A stretch of 64,000 bases of DNA from Daphnia pulex. Taxonomy: Eukaryota > Arthropoda > Branchiopoda > Diplostraca > Daphniidae. The translations under genes were made by a program, and so were the position numbers. Location: positions 11,098,001 through 11,162,000 of the forward strand of contig NC_060023.1 of assembly GCF_021134715.1 (NCBI RefSeq). Direction: 5' to 3'. Below the pieces are notes generated by a model, which saw nothing but the letters and a program-made list of their open reading frames with translations, was not told the DNA's origin and did not search any database. Of the stretch, positions 42,582 through 57,118 are shown in pieces. The first letter of the stretch is position 1. Each line of letters starts with the position of its first letter.

Positions 42582-43986
42582 ATGGACGCTGAAAATTCTA
42601 ATGACTCGGTGAGAGGCACCGAGAAATCGGTCACAATAGCACAAGACTAAAACACCGAGAAGAGGAAGGGATTGGCATTGATGATTCGTGATTTGAAACA
42701 ACGCCAGTTGATTCCGATAAAACTTCTTAGCCTAATTGTCTTTTCGGGTGAGAAAATCAAAACAAACTATATGTGCTGAACCTTTTGTTTGAGTGAAATT
42801 CTAATTTTGTACCGAACAAAATGTCTATGACATTTTTAAAAGTTTTGTTGGTTACTTCGTTGTCTATTCCGAAGTTGTCGCTAATTTAAATTTCCTTCGG
42901 CAACAACAGGTTATGGAGTTCTCTTGCCCTACGTTGCCATCCACAAGAAATCTTTGGGAATCAGCGTTGAGGAAACGGGTGCTATTTCCGAACTTTCTGC
43001 CGTTGTTGGTGTGCTGACTCCTCTCGGCTTAGGCCTGATAGCCGATAAATTGGGAAATTTCAAAGTATGTTCAAGATTGAAGATTTTCAAATATGTTATC
43101 CATTTAATTGTTTTAACAATTAGGTGCTTTTGAGCGTTTTATTTGGATTTAACAGCATTACTGCGCTTCTCTTCTTGCTTGTTCCAGTCGGAAGGATTTC
43201 GGTTGTTTACCCAACGAATATATCGATGGCACTCGGCTGCTTCGATGACAATTTAGGAATTTTGTTGGTTACGGAGGTTTCTGCCTTTTTTTGTTCCTGC
43301 AAGATATTGGAGGTACTAAATGAGTCTAAATCGTTGATGGGACTGTCTAATACAGTCCCATCGGTGGCTTTGATTCCGCTGCTTATCTTCTCCGATCGCA
43401 TCTTCCGGAAGTTGAGTCATCCAAACGTCAAGTCATTTGCTTAGGCGTCAGCGTCATTCGACTTACAGTTAAAAAATAACTACATTATTATCAATTTAAT
43501 CATTCAAGTCAGCATTGTTCTTTCGCTCTGCCAATAGGATATTCCTATCTGCAAGATCCTCGTTTGTGTCTCCTATTGGAATCCCTGGAGGCAATTTCCT
43601 GGAATTTCGCCCGAATTTCCCACGTCGCCGACGCTAATGTACTAGGAACAAAGACTACTATAGCTTCTATTCACGGATTACTGTCAGGGATCACCTATGG
43701 CTTAGGTAATTTTGATTCTTACAGCACAGAATAAATTATGCAGGTAATTTAAAACAAAAATTAATACAATTACGTCATTTTTAGGGTGCGGAACTGGCAG
43801 TATTGGTGGAGGTTTGCTTATCGGAGTGTACGGCCTTCGCGTAACCTTCCGCATTTTGGGTGCCATCTCTTTCATAACTGGCCTTCTCTACTTCCTGATC
43901 AACATCTTCTATTTGCGTCAGAAAAAAGACGCAAAACTCAAGAAATTTGAAAAGGTAGATCAAAATTTCAATGTCGCTTTCTGTTA
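42582..43986 (+). pseudogene. MFSD6-like transporter pseudogene, gene 3
   Basis: The copy follows the gene 1 and 2 plan but is broken in several places. Exon 1 (42582-42747) has the same length as in gene 1 but carries an in-frame TAA at 42648-42650, before KRKGLALMIRDLKQ. Exon 2 (42910-43064) is intact (GVLLPYVAIHKKSLGIS). Exon 3 starts normally at 43124 (VLLSVLFGFNSIT) but stops matching after ALGCFDDN near 43255. From there the sequence resumes inside the exon 5 equivalent, so the large loop, the central block and exon 4 are deleted. Around the join the frame shifts and a TGA follows, and a further shift occurs near 43430 (before QVICLGVSVIRL). Exons 6 (43538-43705) and 7 (43795-43986) are well preserved. 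It cannot encode a full transporter. Confidence 0.85.
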
Positions 43987-46685
43987 ATAATTTAAAACCT
44001 TGTAGTAAAACTTATATGGATGTAGCCTATTCAATACCCGCATTCGCAATGTTGCAAATTTTGGATCTCTGTATTATTCGATTCCAATTGTTGACTTTTC
44101 CGAATAGTTTGTCTTTCCTTTCACAGATGGCTCCGTATTTTCCATCAGAACGCGCCCAACTCCCGAAGAAAATCGGCGTGTGCAACATAATAACAGGTAG
44201 ACGTAAACCGACAAACCCCTTTGGTTTGGCCCCTTCCCAGACCACACAAATAATAACACAAGGAGGATCTGATGGCGCTGACAGTTTCTGTGCCGTTTGG
44301 GGAAATTTTTATGGGCCCGTAAAAATTGAACAGAAGAAGCCAAGGCCCTTGGCCATCGCTGGCCGCCCTTATTAGAATAACATCATGGGAACAACAAAAT
44401 TGAAACTGAATTATTTCCGGTGATTGGGTCATTTAAAACAACAAAACTGATGATCATCCCCGGCTGAATTGAATTTTTTTATTTTCTTCATCCTGGGCGG
44501 TGTAGTAGTATCTATTTGATATGCAAAAGAGGAGGAGCCCATCGTGTATGATTCATTTTCAATTCGACTTTCTCCTTGAATCTTTTACAACTTTTTTTCT
44601 ACCAAAAATCCAAACTAACGAATTTTTGATCGGTATATAGTAATGTAATATCCGGCAGCACTAAACGACGTGTGCGATTTAAGTCTAGGCAGGGACAGGT
44701 CGTTACTTTCCACTTAAATCTTTAACCAACCAGACTAGGAAAAGCAAAATTCCATTCTCTCACACACAGCACAAACCTGTGTATTACACGATTGTTTACC
44801 CCTATTATTGGGTAACAGATGTCGAACGACATCCCAACGGATTGGGTGGAATTTTCACAGCGAACTGCGGCGTCAACTATGATAAAAAGGCAGAGAACTT
44901 TTAACAATGTACTTAAACACCACACCCACCCATGAAAATGTAACAAGAGGAAGTAAATTGCAGCAATGAGAAGAAACAAAAAATCTCAACCTCAAGATTC
45001 TATAATTCACACAATGGAACGAAAAGCCGATACAATTCACAGTGTTAAAATTGTTAATTGGAAAATTATATAGATCCTAGCTATCAGCCTACCACGCCCG
45101 TGATAGACGGTTCCGTACACACACTGGCAACTGTATAGTGTTTTTGTTGAATATACGTGGTATAATGGTATATATATACCATACCCAGAGTTTACATATC
45201 ATGCTTAGCAACAAAAACTATACGTGTACTCGACCAGGTATAACGCCAATTTTCTGGGTTTTTTTGCTGGTCGCTACCTGGTCGCTACTCTTCCCATCAA
45301 TAGAACCGATACATTCGATAATTAAAAGACCATTGCATGTGTGAACAGAGATGCCCGGCAATTAAACGGAAAAGATCGTCGACCGCGTGATCAAATATAA
45401 CATTTAAAGGAACGACCAAAAAAAAAGATGCACCCTTTTATGTAGAACAAATATCACACGTGTATGTGTCTCTTTTTCTGGTATTGTTTTATTTTCTTCT
45501 GCTGTTATATTAATTTCCGAAGAGAAAGAAAACTTTCGTTCATTTGGACTCGACGATAAAATGCAGACCAGCTGGCGTGATCCACACCGAACAAAAAAAA
45601 AAGGTTCATTCGATTCGTGTGTTGTTTTAATTGAACTGAACGGTGACCATAGTGGGCGACCGTAATAACAATATAACAAACCGGACGGACGCGAGTGTTG
45701 AGAGAACATCATCACACCAGATGGTCCCGTGTACTATACAGTAACCATCCGCTGCTGATGTCCCGCGCGTTCACAAACTTTATTCTTCGGTCGGGGACAT
45801 TGTCGTCACCGGTTCACAGCCTTCTTCTTCTACTTCTTATCGGCAGTGTAACACACCCGAGTGTGTGGTGCACTATAGACGCGTGTAATAACGACAACCA
45901 TGCGAAACCTAATCAAGTCATTATTACGGACACGCCATCACAATTCACAATGCCAAGTTCATTGTCCCTTTGAATAATTTCGGCTGTGTGTCTTTTTTTT
46001 TTTCTTATTAGAAACATAATAACAATAATTATTAAATCTTTTTTTTTCTCATCAACAAGAAACAATATTACAGAACATCTCAATAGAAAATGAGTGTGTG
46101 TGGATAGTTATTATTATGTAAACTGGCATCTATGTTTTCTTTTTTAATGATCGTGTTTTTTCGTTTTTTTCAGGAATTTTCTCAGTAGACTGGAGGTTTT
46201 TTTAATGTTTTCTCTGGAAAAAAGGAGAAGGTCCTTTCAGAAAAATAAAAACGATTATGTATTTTGTTGGTAATTATGTGTGAAATGATTTATATCGGAA
46301 TCCCTTTCCGTTTTTATGGCGAATTGTTACGAAAAATTCTTAGCAGACGATAAAAATGTCCCAATCCTGGTGTGTAGACGTCGTGTTTCGCTGGTCTACT
46401 CGAAAACTATTCCAAAGGTAATTAAATATTTTATTCACCCTACACGTAAATAAGAATTGACTGAACTTAATAATAATAATCTCATGATCACGTAGAAGAA
46501 AGAAGAATGTGAGGAATGTCTCATGGCATCATCATGGTTAATTATTCGTCGACGACATGTGTTGGAAGGTTTTGGACGGACCACGTGTGGGTCCCTTTGT
46601 CAAATAATGATACCGTGTGCCTTCTGTTCACAACCAGTAGTAAGTGCCAAATTCCTACATATATTTTTGGTTTTATTTTCTTTCC
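43987..46685. other. Intergenic, start of the gene-free right third
   Basis: No coding exon is recognised. An 18-base perfect palindrome (ATGGTATATATATACCAT) lies at 45165-45182. Composition changes from AT-rich gene-cluster DNA to mixed sequence with homopolymer runs. Confidence 0.5.
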
Positions 46686-46686
46686 T

Positions 46687-46701
46687 TGTGTGTGTGTGTG
46701 T
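46687..46701. repeat. (TG)n microsatellite
   Basis: About seven TG units followed by tacag. Confidence 0.85.
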
Positions 46702-49700
46702 ACAGTGGCAGGACAGTCCAAACAAATAAGTCATTAACACTAAAGTCCACAGCGAAAGGCAAGCATGCTTGACCTGGCCACAATTGCCCACTGCGCTATC
46801 TCTAATGCAATCACAATGGGTTTGTGTTTGTGTGTTTGTCTATGTGGAATTCGTCCTCGAGGCCTGTCGGAATTCAACCCAGAAATGTGGGCCGGATGGG
46901 GTTCGAACTAGTTATCCCGTATTTCTTTTTAGAGTTCAACAGGTCCACGAAATAACTCTTGTTAAAGTTTACACCAATCGAATTCGATTTAATTGCCGTC
47001 TTGAATTTCGATCGACGCCGGAACTCTCTCTTTCTATCCAGTTCCGGTGGTGGTGGGGGGTGTCTCTTTTGAGCCGTGAGAAATCTTTGATCACATCATC
47101 CGCAATCAAACGAGCGTAACGACAAATAGAATCGTCTAGGCCTCTATTATGACATTTCTACTTTTTAGACTCTCTCTCTCTCCCAGGTTGTTGTTTAAAG
47201 ACATCTTCCGGTTGGACTATAACCATTAATGGAGACACAATAAGAAAAATAAGGCCGTCGAAGAAGACAGACAAATCGACTAGTAGGGGGGTATTGACGT
47301 TTCGGGGGGTGTTGTTGTTGCCTGGGTTGTATTTTTATGATGATGATGACTTTGCTGGTCAGTCACGGCAACTCATGGAATACCTTTAAGTATTTTCTAG
47401 GTTCTCTTTTTTTCTTTTTTCTTGTGTGGGGGGCATCGAGTCTAGGAGAAGTTACCGCAGTCGGTCATCATCATCACCACTGGAGCAGAACTACCACCAC
47501 CACTTACAAGCCACCCACTCATCCCAGACTAGAAAGAGGCTCATAGCCATAAAAATCGACCTTTTTCTTTTGTTATCTAAAAGAATTCAAATTCGTTCTT
47601 TTTGCGCAGAAAAAAAGTTAGGCTTATTATTAAAAGACTTGTGTGATTAAAATTAATGTCATTGGCATTTCTGCCAGATCTTTAATTTAAAGTCAGAAAA
47701 AAAATTCAGGTCTTTTGTTTTTTTAATTTGTTGATTTTTTTTAGTTTTTTTCGGCTAATTTTAACGGGCACGGTCGTCGGTTCATTAAGATCCCCACTGG
47801 TTTCATTTTATTGCCGTGTGCGGACCCTTTGCTTTTATTGTCTTGTTCCAACTGTACGGCCCGGGCATTCCGTCTGGGTCCAAAAAGCGTCCGTCTTGCA
47901 CACACACAAATAAAAAAAAGCACAAGAAACTATATTACATGGTGGATATACATGATTATGCTTAACAACCCACAGTCCAACTCACCACGACCGTGTGTGT
48001 TCTTTTAAAATAATTATTTCACTTATTTTATAGTTTCGATCAGCTTGTCATAGCCGCAGACAAAAAACAAAAAAAATTCGGTCTCGTTTCTTCAACTCTA
48101 AAAAGAAACGGAATTAAATTTTTTGAAATTGGCGCGCCAAATTCAAAAAAACGAATCGAACCGTTTCAATGGTTAAACTCGGTTCTTTGACGAGCTGTTG
48201 CCGCGACTGGTCGACGTTTAATTGAGTTGTCTGCTGGTGTGTAATTGGTCGTGTGCGGCGACGCTCGATGGCGTCGTTGAAATGTTGTGCTCCGTCTTCC
48301 GAAACATTGCGAAACAAGTGCCGATCGCTCTGACACTTGTAAGCTAGAAAATGATGTGGATTTTTTTCTTCTTCTTCTTTTCGAATTGGGGGGGTTGTAG
48401 TTATTTCTTTATACCTTCTTTTAGCGACTCGTACAAACCACTTAACATTCAGTGGCCGACCATAAAGTAGAAAATATAGAAAAACCTAAAGAGGGATGAA
48501 GGTTTTGGCTGACTGAGTTTAGGGCTTGCGTATATACAGGAATGGTGGGGGGGGTTCCTACATAGCTCCTTGTGTCCTGCCATATACTGGAAGCTCAAGC
48601 CGGCGTGACGGAACGAAGTGGCAAGGGATGGACAGCCGAGTTCTCTTGTGACCGCACTCGCTGGGTTTCCCATTTCCCGTATATGCTCGGCACCTCTCTT
48701 TCTCTCTCGGCAGCTACACCCGTCGTCCCGTTAAGTGCCACCGAGCTGTATTATACAGCACCAGGAGGTGACAAAGAACAACATGCCATAAACAACAGGT
48801 GATGAACTCGGTGTAGTCTGCCTTGGGAGAGAATTCACGCATCGCAATTGAATCGCCAGACTGAACGCGCTAATTTTTCTTTTCCGTCATCACCTTGTTT
48901 GATTCTCCTTCCCGTTTGCCCGGGTAGTACATTGGACGTTTCTCTCTCTCGTCTTCAATCAGCGTCGTCCTACAGACTGACCGATCAGCGGCTCGGGTTA
49001 TATTACATGACGGATCGTTCCCGGCCATTCTGTCTTGTTTTATATTTTCCAAAAGAATCAGAAGAAGAAGAAAAGGGACAATTCTTTTAGATATTTTTAT
49101 TTTTTTCCTGAAACCAATTCGACGTTCATCCACCTCCTTTTTTTTTAAGGTGCTCTACCGTAGTTGGCTAACAAAATGGCGCCCTGCAGGCCCATTCAAC
49201 TGCGTCGTTATTATAATTTACAGGTGGGCAGTTGGACTGTTTTGACTAACGAGCTCCGAGAGACTTGACGAAATCTCAGTTCTTGATCGAAAAATTATTA
49301 TTATTATTTTTTGTTTTAACAAATGAGATTTCGTAACTGTTTGGGGCTTTAATCGTAATTTCTTTGAAAAGAGAGAATCAAAGTTGGCGCCACTTTTTTT
49401 TCCACGTGAAAGTTCATTGGGTCTCCACCCACCCAACTCGCAACCGAATTTAATGATGTCATAATTTAACGATCGATTTGACAATGGGATATTTATGCAA
49501 AATGATTTGGGGTTCATTTATTTTTTCTTCGGCAAACGTCTAGTGGTAGGTGTCCTGTGAAGTAGAGAATTCTTATGATTTTATTTCAGAATAGAAGCAA
49601 AAAAGAAAAAAAGGTTTTGTAGATTAGGTGCACAAGGAAAACCCGAAATGGTAGCTGCTGTTATACATATTAAATGAAGTGGTGGTGTGTTGTAGCTCGT

Positions 49701-50541
49701 GTCACCTTATCAGCAACAACAACAACAAAAGAAAATTCCAGGTGCGCAAATATAATAAAAGGCAATCAGGCCAACGAGTCAGCCATGAGTTTTATTTTAT
49801 TTTCGGGGGCGCATTCGGACAACTTTTTCAACTTAAAAAAATTGAGATACGAAATTCAAATCGGCATTTGAATTCAATTCATTTCACATTATTTTTTTTC
49901 TCCATTACCCACTCCAGTCACGTTCGACTCCCCCCAAAAGCGTATTGTCCTTAAAAAAAAATTATTCACGTTATCATGGATACCGGGTCTCCTTGATACA
50001 GCATTTAACCTCTTATTACTAACGAAAAAACAAACACAAATCCATATGCCTCTCTCGATAAGGTCTTTTTTCTCTCTTTTATTATTTCATATGTGTGTGT
50101 GTGTGTATCTAGAGGAAGTTTTGTTGTGCTCATTATTATTCAAATCTCGACTAGAGAGAGAGAGTCTCATTAGTTTAAATGATGTGGAAATGCCTTTAGA
50201 GCGTTCGGCTCGCCCGCGCCGGATATCCACACAACGATCGGAATGTTTTTTGGGGGTTTTTGTTTTGTTTTCTCGATTTTTTGGCGTCGGTCGATGATGT
50301 CGACACACAAAACAAAACACAAATTTTTATTTTGAATGTTGATGAGGTTGACTATGAACCGGTTCAAACTCAGATCGGAGGGGCCTATATACGTTTCGTT
50401 CTTATTTGCTTATCAAATGATTAAATCTCTTTGGGAGAGAGAGATACACGTCCGATGGAATTTCGCCACATTACAAAGCCATTTATTATATTTAGTCGAA
50501 GCTGTGTGTTGTCCGTTTGCCGTTTGGGGCCTCGACAACAA

Positions 50542-50554
50542 CCCCCCCCCCCCC
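50542..50554. repeat. Poly-C tract
   Basis: Thirteen consecutive C residues, one of several C/G homopolymers in the right third. Confidence 0.85.
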
Positions 50555-52813
50555 TACCACCTGACTCATCCACTTTGTTTTTCTATTTTCCCCGTTGTGA
50601 ATATGATTTCTCTTCTGTCACCGTTGAAATAATTGCAGAGAGTCCGAGACATTCCTTTTGACTCATTTTTTGATGGCCGGTCCTTTTTAATTTGAAAACG
50701 GGGTCCTATCTACCAGCGAAACTTATTGACGACGGCGAATAAATTACACAGTCGAGAATAAAGGAGAGAACTTGTTGATATGGCGGAGGGGGGGGGATCA
50801 TCTCCTTTTTGCCTTTTGATATAGAAATGAAATGGCCTCTTTTCACTTCTTGTTTCTCTCGTTGTTGTTTCTTCTTCTTCTTGCCTTTTTTAATAGCTTG
50901 TTGCGTGCGGTTTTTTCTCTCTTGCGTTGTTGCCTGTTTGATGAAGAAGATGACGACGACGGGCTGGGATGTAGCTTAGATGTGGCGGCGAAAACAGCCA
51001 AGTTTGGTGGAACATTTTTTGCCTCATTTGGTGGCCGATGATTTACGGTTGCCGAAACCCGCCAGGCTACGACGTAGTTAGCATATTAACGAAGCCTCCA
51101 CCAAACCGGCCCATCATCATCTTCTTCAACTTTTCTTTTCTTCTCTCTGCTGTTGGGGCCGAACGACACACACTGAAAGAGAGTGAAATAAACGCAGCAG
51201 TAGACTACAACAACAACAACAACAACATCACAATTTAATGAGTTGAAAGTATAGAACGCTCTTCTTCTTATGCCCCCTCTATATCCACACACGAATGAGA
51301 TGAGATTCGAAAAATACAAAACGAACGAACGGTCGGTTGGATGGACGGACGGACGTGAAAAAATATTTTTTAATGAGCGGCATCCTTAAAAAAAAAAAAA
51401 ATCCCGCGCGCCCCGGATCTTGGTGCATCTTTTTTTTTTCTTTTCTTTTTCTTAGTTTTTGTGGTGGAAAGGTTTGGCTGTTATCATGATCCGTGCGACC
51501 CCCATCATCCTCCTATCCAAAAGAAAAAAAAGGGACTTAAGAGCATATGTATATGGTCCATTAGACCGGAGAGAGAGAGAGAGAAAGAGTCTGCTGTTGC
51601 CTTTCTTCTTTCATATTTTGTTGTTATTATCCGATGGGGGGTTGGGTGCTGGGGGTCGAGACTTTTTCCGAGACAATATTGAATAATAAGACAAGGGGGC
51701 ATCACGACGACGATGGAAGACCTGTCAACATCACCTTGTTGTTTCTCTTGGCGATGATTATCGAATCGATACTCTGCGAGACTTTTTCTTTTCTTTTCTT
51801 GGATGAGATTGAGCAACTTTTCAAGGAGTGGGGGGGATAGAAAAACAAACAGAAGCCTTTTCCTTCCTTCCAAATGAAATGTTGAGACTTTATCGCTGGT
51901 AGCCCATCACCACCACCGTCTCTTGTGCCATCAGACATGTGACAGCCAATACTACCCAAAACCCCCGAGCCCCCAGTGACGAGGGGTCCATCAGGGGGGT
52001 ATTTATCGTCATCTCGACACCATCACGCGAACCTCAACTTATTATCATTATTCATTTTCTTCTCGAATCACTTTACTTAATTTCATTATTGAATTTTTCA
52101 AAAAATAGCCCGCCACTTTTTTTCTTCATATTTTTCAAAATTTGTTGTTGAATCAAAACCTTCCATCAACTTGGGAATAAAAATTTGAGAAAAGGAGAGT
52201 CGAGTTAAGAGAAGCGAACATCCGGTCCCAGAAAGTCACGTGAGTGTTTTGACGTCGCCATCACACACGGGGGATAGGGGGGGGGGACCACCTCCTGATG
52301 AACAGCACAAGAGGAACGTGCGTGTCGTTAAACCTGGCGGCAGCGGCGCGCCATTCATATCTTTGCACAAATTTTTCAAAAGCTGCTGGAGCCATACACA
52401 CAACAGAGTCTGGTCTCTTATGTGAGCTGACAATATTTTTCTCTTGTTCATTCCCGATGAATCTTTTTTCTTCTCAAAACAAAAAGGGGCGCCCTCTCTC
52501 TCCGTGTTCAGTAGTGGGGCTCTTGAGGATCAACAGGTAGTGACTTTCCCACACTTCTGCTGCTGGACTTGCCCAGCAGCAGCAACTCATTTGCATCTCT
52601 CTCGCAGCAGGAATCCATCCATGCACCGCTCGGTGGTCATCTCTCTCCACTCATCGCCAGTCGTCTCGTCTTATATCATATCTGATGATGGACGTTAAGG
52701 GCTATAGTTGAGGAGCTGCTACTCTTTCACGCAATCGGAAAAGCCAAAACCAATTAGCATTGGGGGCTCCTGCCGCGATTGGTTGGTCGAGATTTTTCTT
52801 TCTCTCTCTTGGG

Positions 52814-52835
52814 TTGTTGTTGTTGTTGTTGTTGT
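52814..52835. repeat. (TTG)n microsatellite
   Basis: About seven TTG units. Confidence 0.85.
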
Positions 52836-52869
52836 GGATGGTTTCCCACCCCGCCCCGGTGCGTAGAAA

Positions 52870-52885
52870 CCCCCCCCCCCCCCCC
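52870..52885. repeat. Poly-C tract
   Basis: About sixteen consecutive C residues. Confidence 0.85.
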
Positions 52886-54022
52886 ATTGATACGCAATAG
52901 GCTCGTTGTTAGTTTCATTGATTATTCCGAATAGATTTGGGGAAAAATCAAATTTATTCTCTGTTCTGTTTGGGGGGTGATTATCGTTCGAGTGGGAAAT
53001 TCGGTTACGGTTTTATTATTCGAGTGACCCTATTTTATTCCCGTTTTGTTTTCTCGAATCTTAACTTGATTATTAACTAGACGCTGGAATATTGAGAAAT
53101 GTCAACGATATCGGAGAATTGGGAGAGAGAGCGTGGCTAATGAGGGGCCTGATTTTGATTTGCATCAAACGTGGTGGTGGTGGGGGAGGTGGGCAGACGT
53201 GACCTCCTCGACTTGGTATTCAAGAAAAGCCAGCCAAATTTGCATACATGTAAATTTTCACCGGTGACTCGGAAGCTCATTATCTCTCTTAGTCGACCGC
53301 CCTGCGCTCGATTGCCGAACCGAAGCTCAGGGGAAATCAATTCCCCGAACACGAAAAAATAAAAAAAAAGAGACTGTCATGTCGTGTAGCATATTGATTC
53401 GATATGATACTCTATCCCTCCTATTATGACCTGGACAGGAGGGGGGGGGAGGCTGAGAGAGACTTATTAGACCCACACACAGCATCCGGAAGTGATCAGT
53501 CATCGTTATTTTTGGTTGAAATCTTATTTGAACCCGTGAAACGAAAAGAGAAAGAAAAAGAAAAGAAACCTGTTGCGTGATGTATATTTTATTCGATCCG
53601 GTTCAGTCCTGTCTCTTTTTCTTTTTTTAAAACATGTTGCGTTAAATTTGAAGAAAAACGTTTCATAAGATGGTCGTTAAGTTTATTTTTTAACATTTTT
53701 TGGGTTTTTTTATTTTCGCGCCCCATTGAATTTGAAAAAAAAAGTTCGCTTGAAGAGTTCTGCTTGAGTTTTATTGGACGTGTAAACGAGACGGTCGGGA
53801 CACGCGTCCATTCATTTGGGATGGCCAAGGTGGTGGTGTTGTGTTTGTATGAGTGCAAGTGATGGCTGGCACGGGCGAGAAAACCCAGCCGGGCGTGAGT
53901 AATTGGATCAAAACGTCACCCGTTTTGACTCGCGGGAGGACTCCAAAAATATAAAAAGCTGCACAAGAGAAAAGAGCAGTTTCTCCGCGTACGTAATATA
54001 TTTCATTAGCTTTATTCTTTTT

Positions 54023-54041
54023 GAGAGAGAGAGAGAGAGAC
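54023..54041. repeat. (GA)n microsatellite
   Basis: About nine GA units. Similar shorter GA tracts occur near 50154, 51571, 59092 and 60848. Confidence 0.8.
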
Positions 54042-57000
54042 AAATTCTTTGCCATGTCAACTGGCTTTTCTCTTTTGAAACGAAAAAAAAAGTCAACAAC
54101 CTCCGACACGTTTGGTTAAAGTGAAGGTTCCGCCATCGTTCATTTTCAAGCGAATCTCTGAGCAACTTTGTTTAGAATAGATGGAATAGAAAATTAAGGA
54201 ATAGATTGTGAAGAAATTGTTATTGGATCAATTCTGATAGTCTAATCTTTTCTTCACTTTTATAATTATCCCGCCCCCGTCTCAGAGGCCTTGATTGAAT
54301 TTCCCGTCGATTGTAGATTTTAAAATTTTAATTATAACATAAGAGCCTTTTATGATAATGTAGATTAAACTACTCCCACTCTGCAATTTTGAGAAATCCA
54401 TTTTGATGCCGGTCGTTGGACTTTAAATTTTTGTTTTCTACTTTTCGAAGATTGTAAGTTGAGCAAATCATGTCTAGAAAAACGTGAAAGGGTGGACATG
54501 TTTACGATGAGAAATGAAAGAGAAAACGCGAAGGCTGCTGCAAATAGCCAGTGGTCACAGTCGGACTTGTTTTTTTTTCAAATTTGAATGCAGCGCGGGT
54601 GAAAAGGTCCTGGTACACCCCCCACAGTGCCTGGTGGCGGATGGTCATAGTTCTCCTTCTCTTGTTATCAATTACTTTACGGCACACTTGGTTGACAAAT
54701 GGTTTTTGATTTACAAACAAGACTCGGCTGACGGTTTTTTTTTTGGGGAAATTAAACACATAACATTTAATTTCTTTTGATTTGATTCGAATTGCTTTAT
54801 TTTTTATTGTCTTTATTGGATTTTTGGTGAAACACGTGTCGAGTTCATTAGTCTTCCTAATTGAGAAAAAAAGTGGAAGAAAAATGTTTATTGCTCTAGT
54901 TTTGATTTTATTATTGTATTTTTTCTCGCGAGATTTTGTCGCTTTTTTGTCTATTGGAAAATGTCGTGCAAATTTCTCAGTCACGCCGTTACTTTACCAT
55001 CTTCTCTGTCCGGTTGTTTCCCTCGGATTCTTGTTCTTCTTATACGTGTTATTATTATTTTGCGGCTTTTCTGATTTGTCTTTACGACTTATTCCAATTT
55101 CGCGCCGTTGCTGCCGAGTGGATGGAAGAAGAAACGAAAAACCGAAAGACGACAGAAGGTAAAGGAGACCACACAAACAAACAAAAAACCGAACGATATA
55201 ACGCTGGTGTGGCTCCCTTATGTACACACACGTACCAGTTTTTTCCTCCCCAGATAGCAAGTAAAATGCCAATAATGATTCGATATCGTTTTGATATTTT
55301 TATTATTAGAAGTGGGGGTTTTTTCCCGGGAACAACTTGGTGCTCAGGACCAGTTGGTAAACGGCCAATACTTGTGTAAACCGTCTAACCAAAGACCACT
55401 TTTTTCGTTTTCATAAAGACAAAATCACACATTAAAACTTTAAAAGGGAAAGAGTCAACTCGGTTGAATTGATTTTATTAACCAGTGAACCGTTGGCTGT
55501 ATTCTTTTTTATTCCCGGCAAATTTTTCCTGTTCAAATTTTGTTGTTGACCAAAACAAAAAAATTGATCCAGTTTAAATTTAAAAGGCAGCAATAAAAAT
55601 AAGAAAATGGCTTAAATTAAACAAACAGAAATGTGTGAGGTAAAAAAAAAAAAAACCAAATCGAATTACGTAACGTGAGACAAAAAGTCAGAGCTCTAAG
55701 GTGTTTGAGTATCTGGTGCGATGTTTTCTCAGGCCGTCTTATCTCTTATTCCGAGATGATAATATTGGGAGTTTTAGCGTCCAATCCCCGCAGAAGAAGA
55801 AGCAGCCACTTATTGCCGTGATAGCCAAGTCGACTGTGTTATTATGATTGTTAATCGCTCGATAATAAAAAGAATAGCCACCACCACCGCCACGGACAAC
55901 GGGAGACCATACTTTGTCACAAACCCCCCACACCCACCTGTGAATCTTTTGAAAAGAATTTTTTTCTCTGCCGAGCGTGAGAGAGTGGGTATTCACTGCC
56001 ATCAAATTTGATTATTGCTCACTGGCCAGTCCGTGCATTCGACTCTGAACATACCCCCTCACACCCCACACACCCCACACACACACCCCTGTTGTTGTTG
56101 TAATGTGGTTTTATTTGAATTGAAAAAAAAAAAACCCGAAAAATTATTTCACCAAGTTCAAACGCCGGCGAACTCATTTCACACGCGCGCGTCTCATATT
56201 TAAGGGCGGTCGCGTGCGTGCGTGCACGGTTAAACGAAGATTATAAACACACTGTGTGTGTCGGCAGACGGATCCAACCTCCCCCGCCGACAGTTTTTAT
56301 TTTTCAAAATGGTCCCGCAACAAATCGGGAGGGGAGTCGAAACAAAACCCCGAAAAAGTGTAACAGGTGCACCGGCAACTGGACACTTGTGCAACACACT
56401 CGCATCCAAAAAAAAAGATGGGCAGAGTCCACCAACTTATGTCGTAACAATGAGAAATGGCTGTGACATAAATTGTCGATGGCAAAGAGCTAGGGATTTG
56501 TTGTCCGTCGGTGATTCACTAGAAGTCTGTCTAGACGGCCGTGCAGTAATGCTGCACCGGACTTATTCCGGCTTTTTTTCTTTTTAATTACAGGCAGAAA
56601 TGAGAAATCAATTACGACTTTTCCAATCGGATTTCCGAGAGTCGCGTACCGGAATTCCGTCGAAAAAAAATCTGAAATGAAATTTACATTTTTTTTCTTT
56701 TTAAATTCTTGATTCAACCAATACGGAATCGATTGAATGGGAAATAAAATTCCCGAATTTTTTGGAAACAAGAAATGTTTAGTTCATAAAGAAATAAGGA
56801 ATAGAATTCATCAGCAGTTAATGAGTTGGACTGGGTGTTCCCCTTTGGCTTTCAACAACCTACACAATCAAAGACGGGAGAGTTGGATTACACGTGTGCT
56901 CTTGTAAAACAAACGACCAAAATAGCTTTGTTATGTACTGTATTAAATATTGCACAGCCCCCCCCCCCCAAACACACACCTTCCTCCACCCCACCGGTAT

Positions 57001-57095
57001 AGATTCTTTTTTTTATTTGTAATTTTCTTACTGGCAGAAATGATTTCTGGGCCCATCTGTAGACAGAAAGAAGTTCCATTAGTAGAGCTCTCGGT

Positions 57096-57118
57096 GTAGT
57101 AGTAGTAGTAGTAGTAGT
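57096..57118. repeat. (GTA)n microsatellite
   Basis: About seven GTA units. Confidence 0.85.

Noticed and set aside
46890-46920. ggggttcgaactagttatccc, resembling a tRNA B box
   Set aside because: No A box, acceptor stem or cloverleaf could be built around it.
54502-54984. 160-codon minus-strand ORF
   Set aside because: It is Lys/Asn-rich low-complexity translation of AT-rich DNA, with an equally open frame on the other strand.
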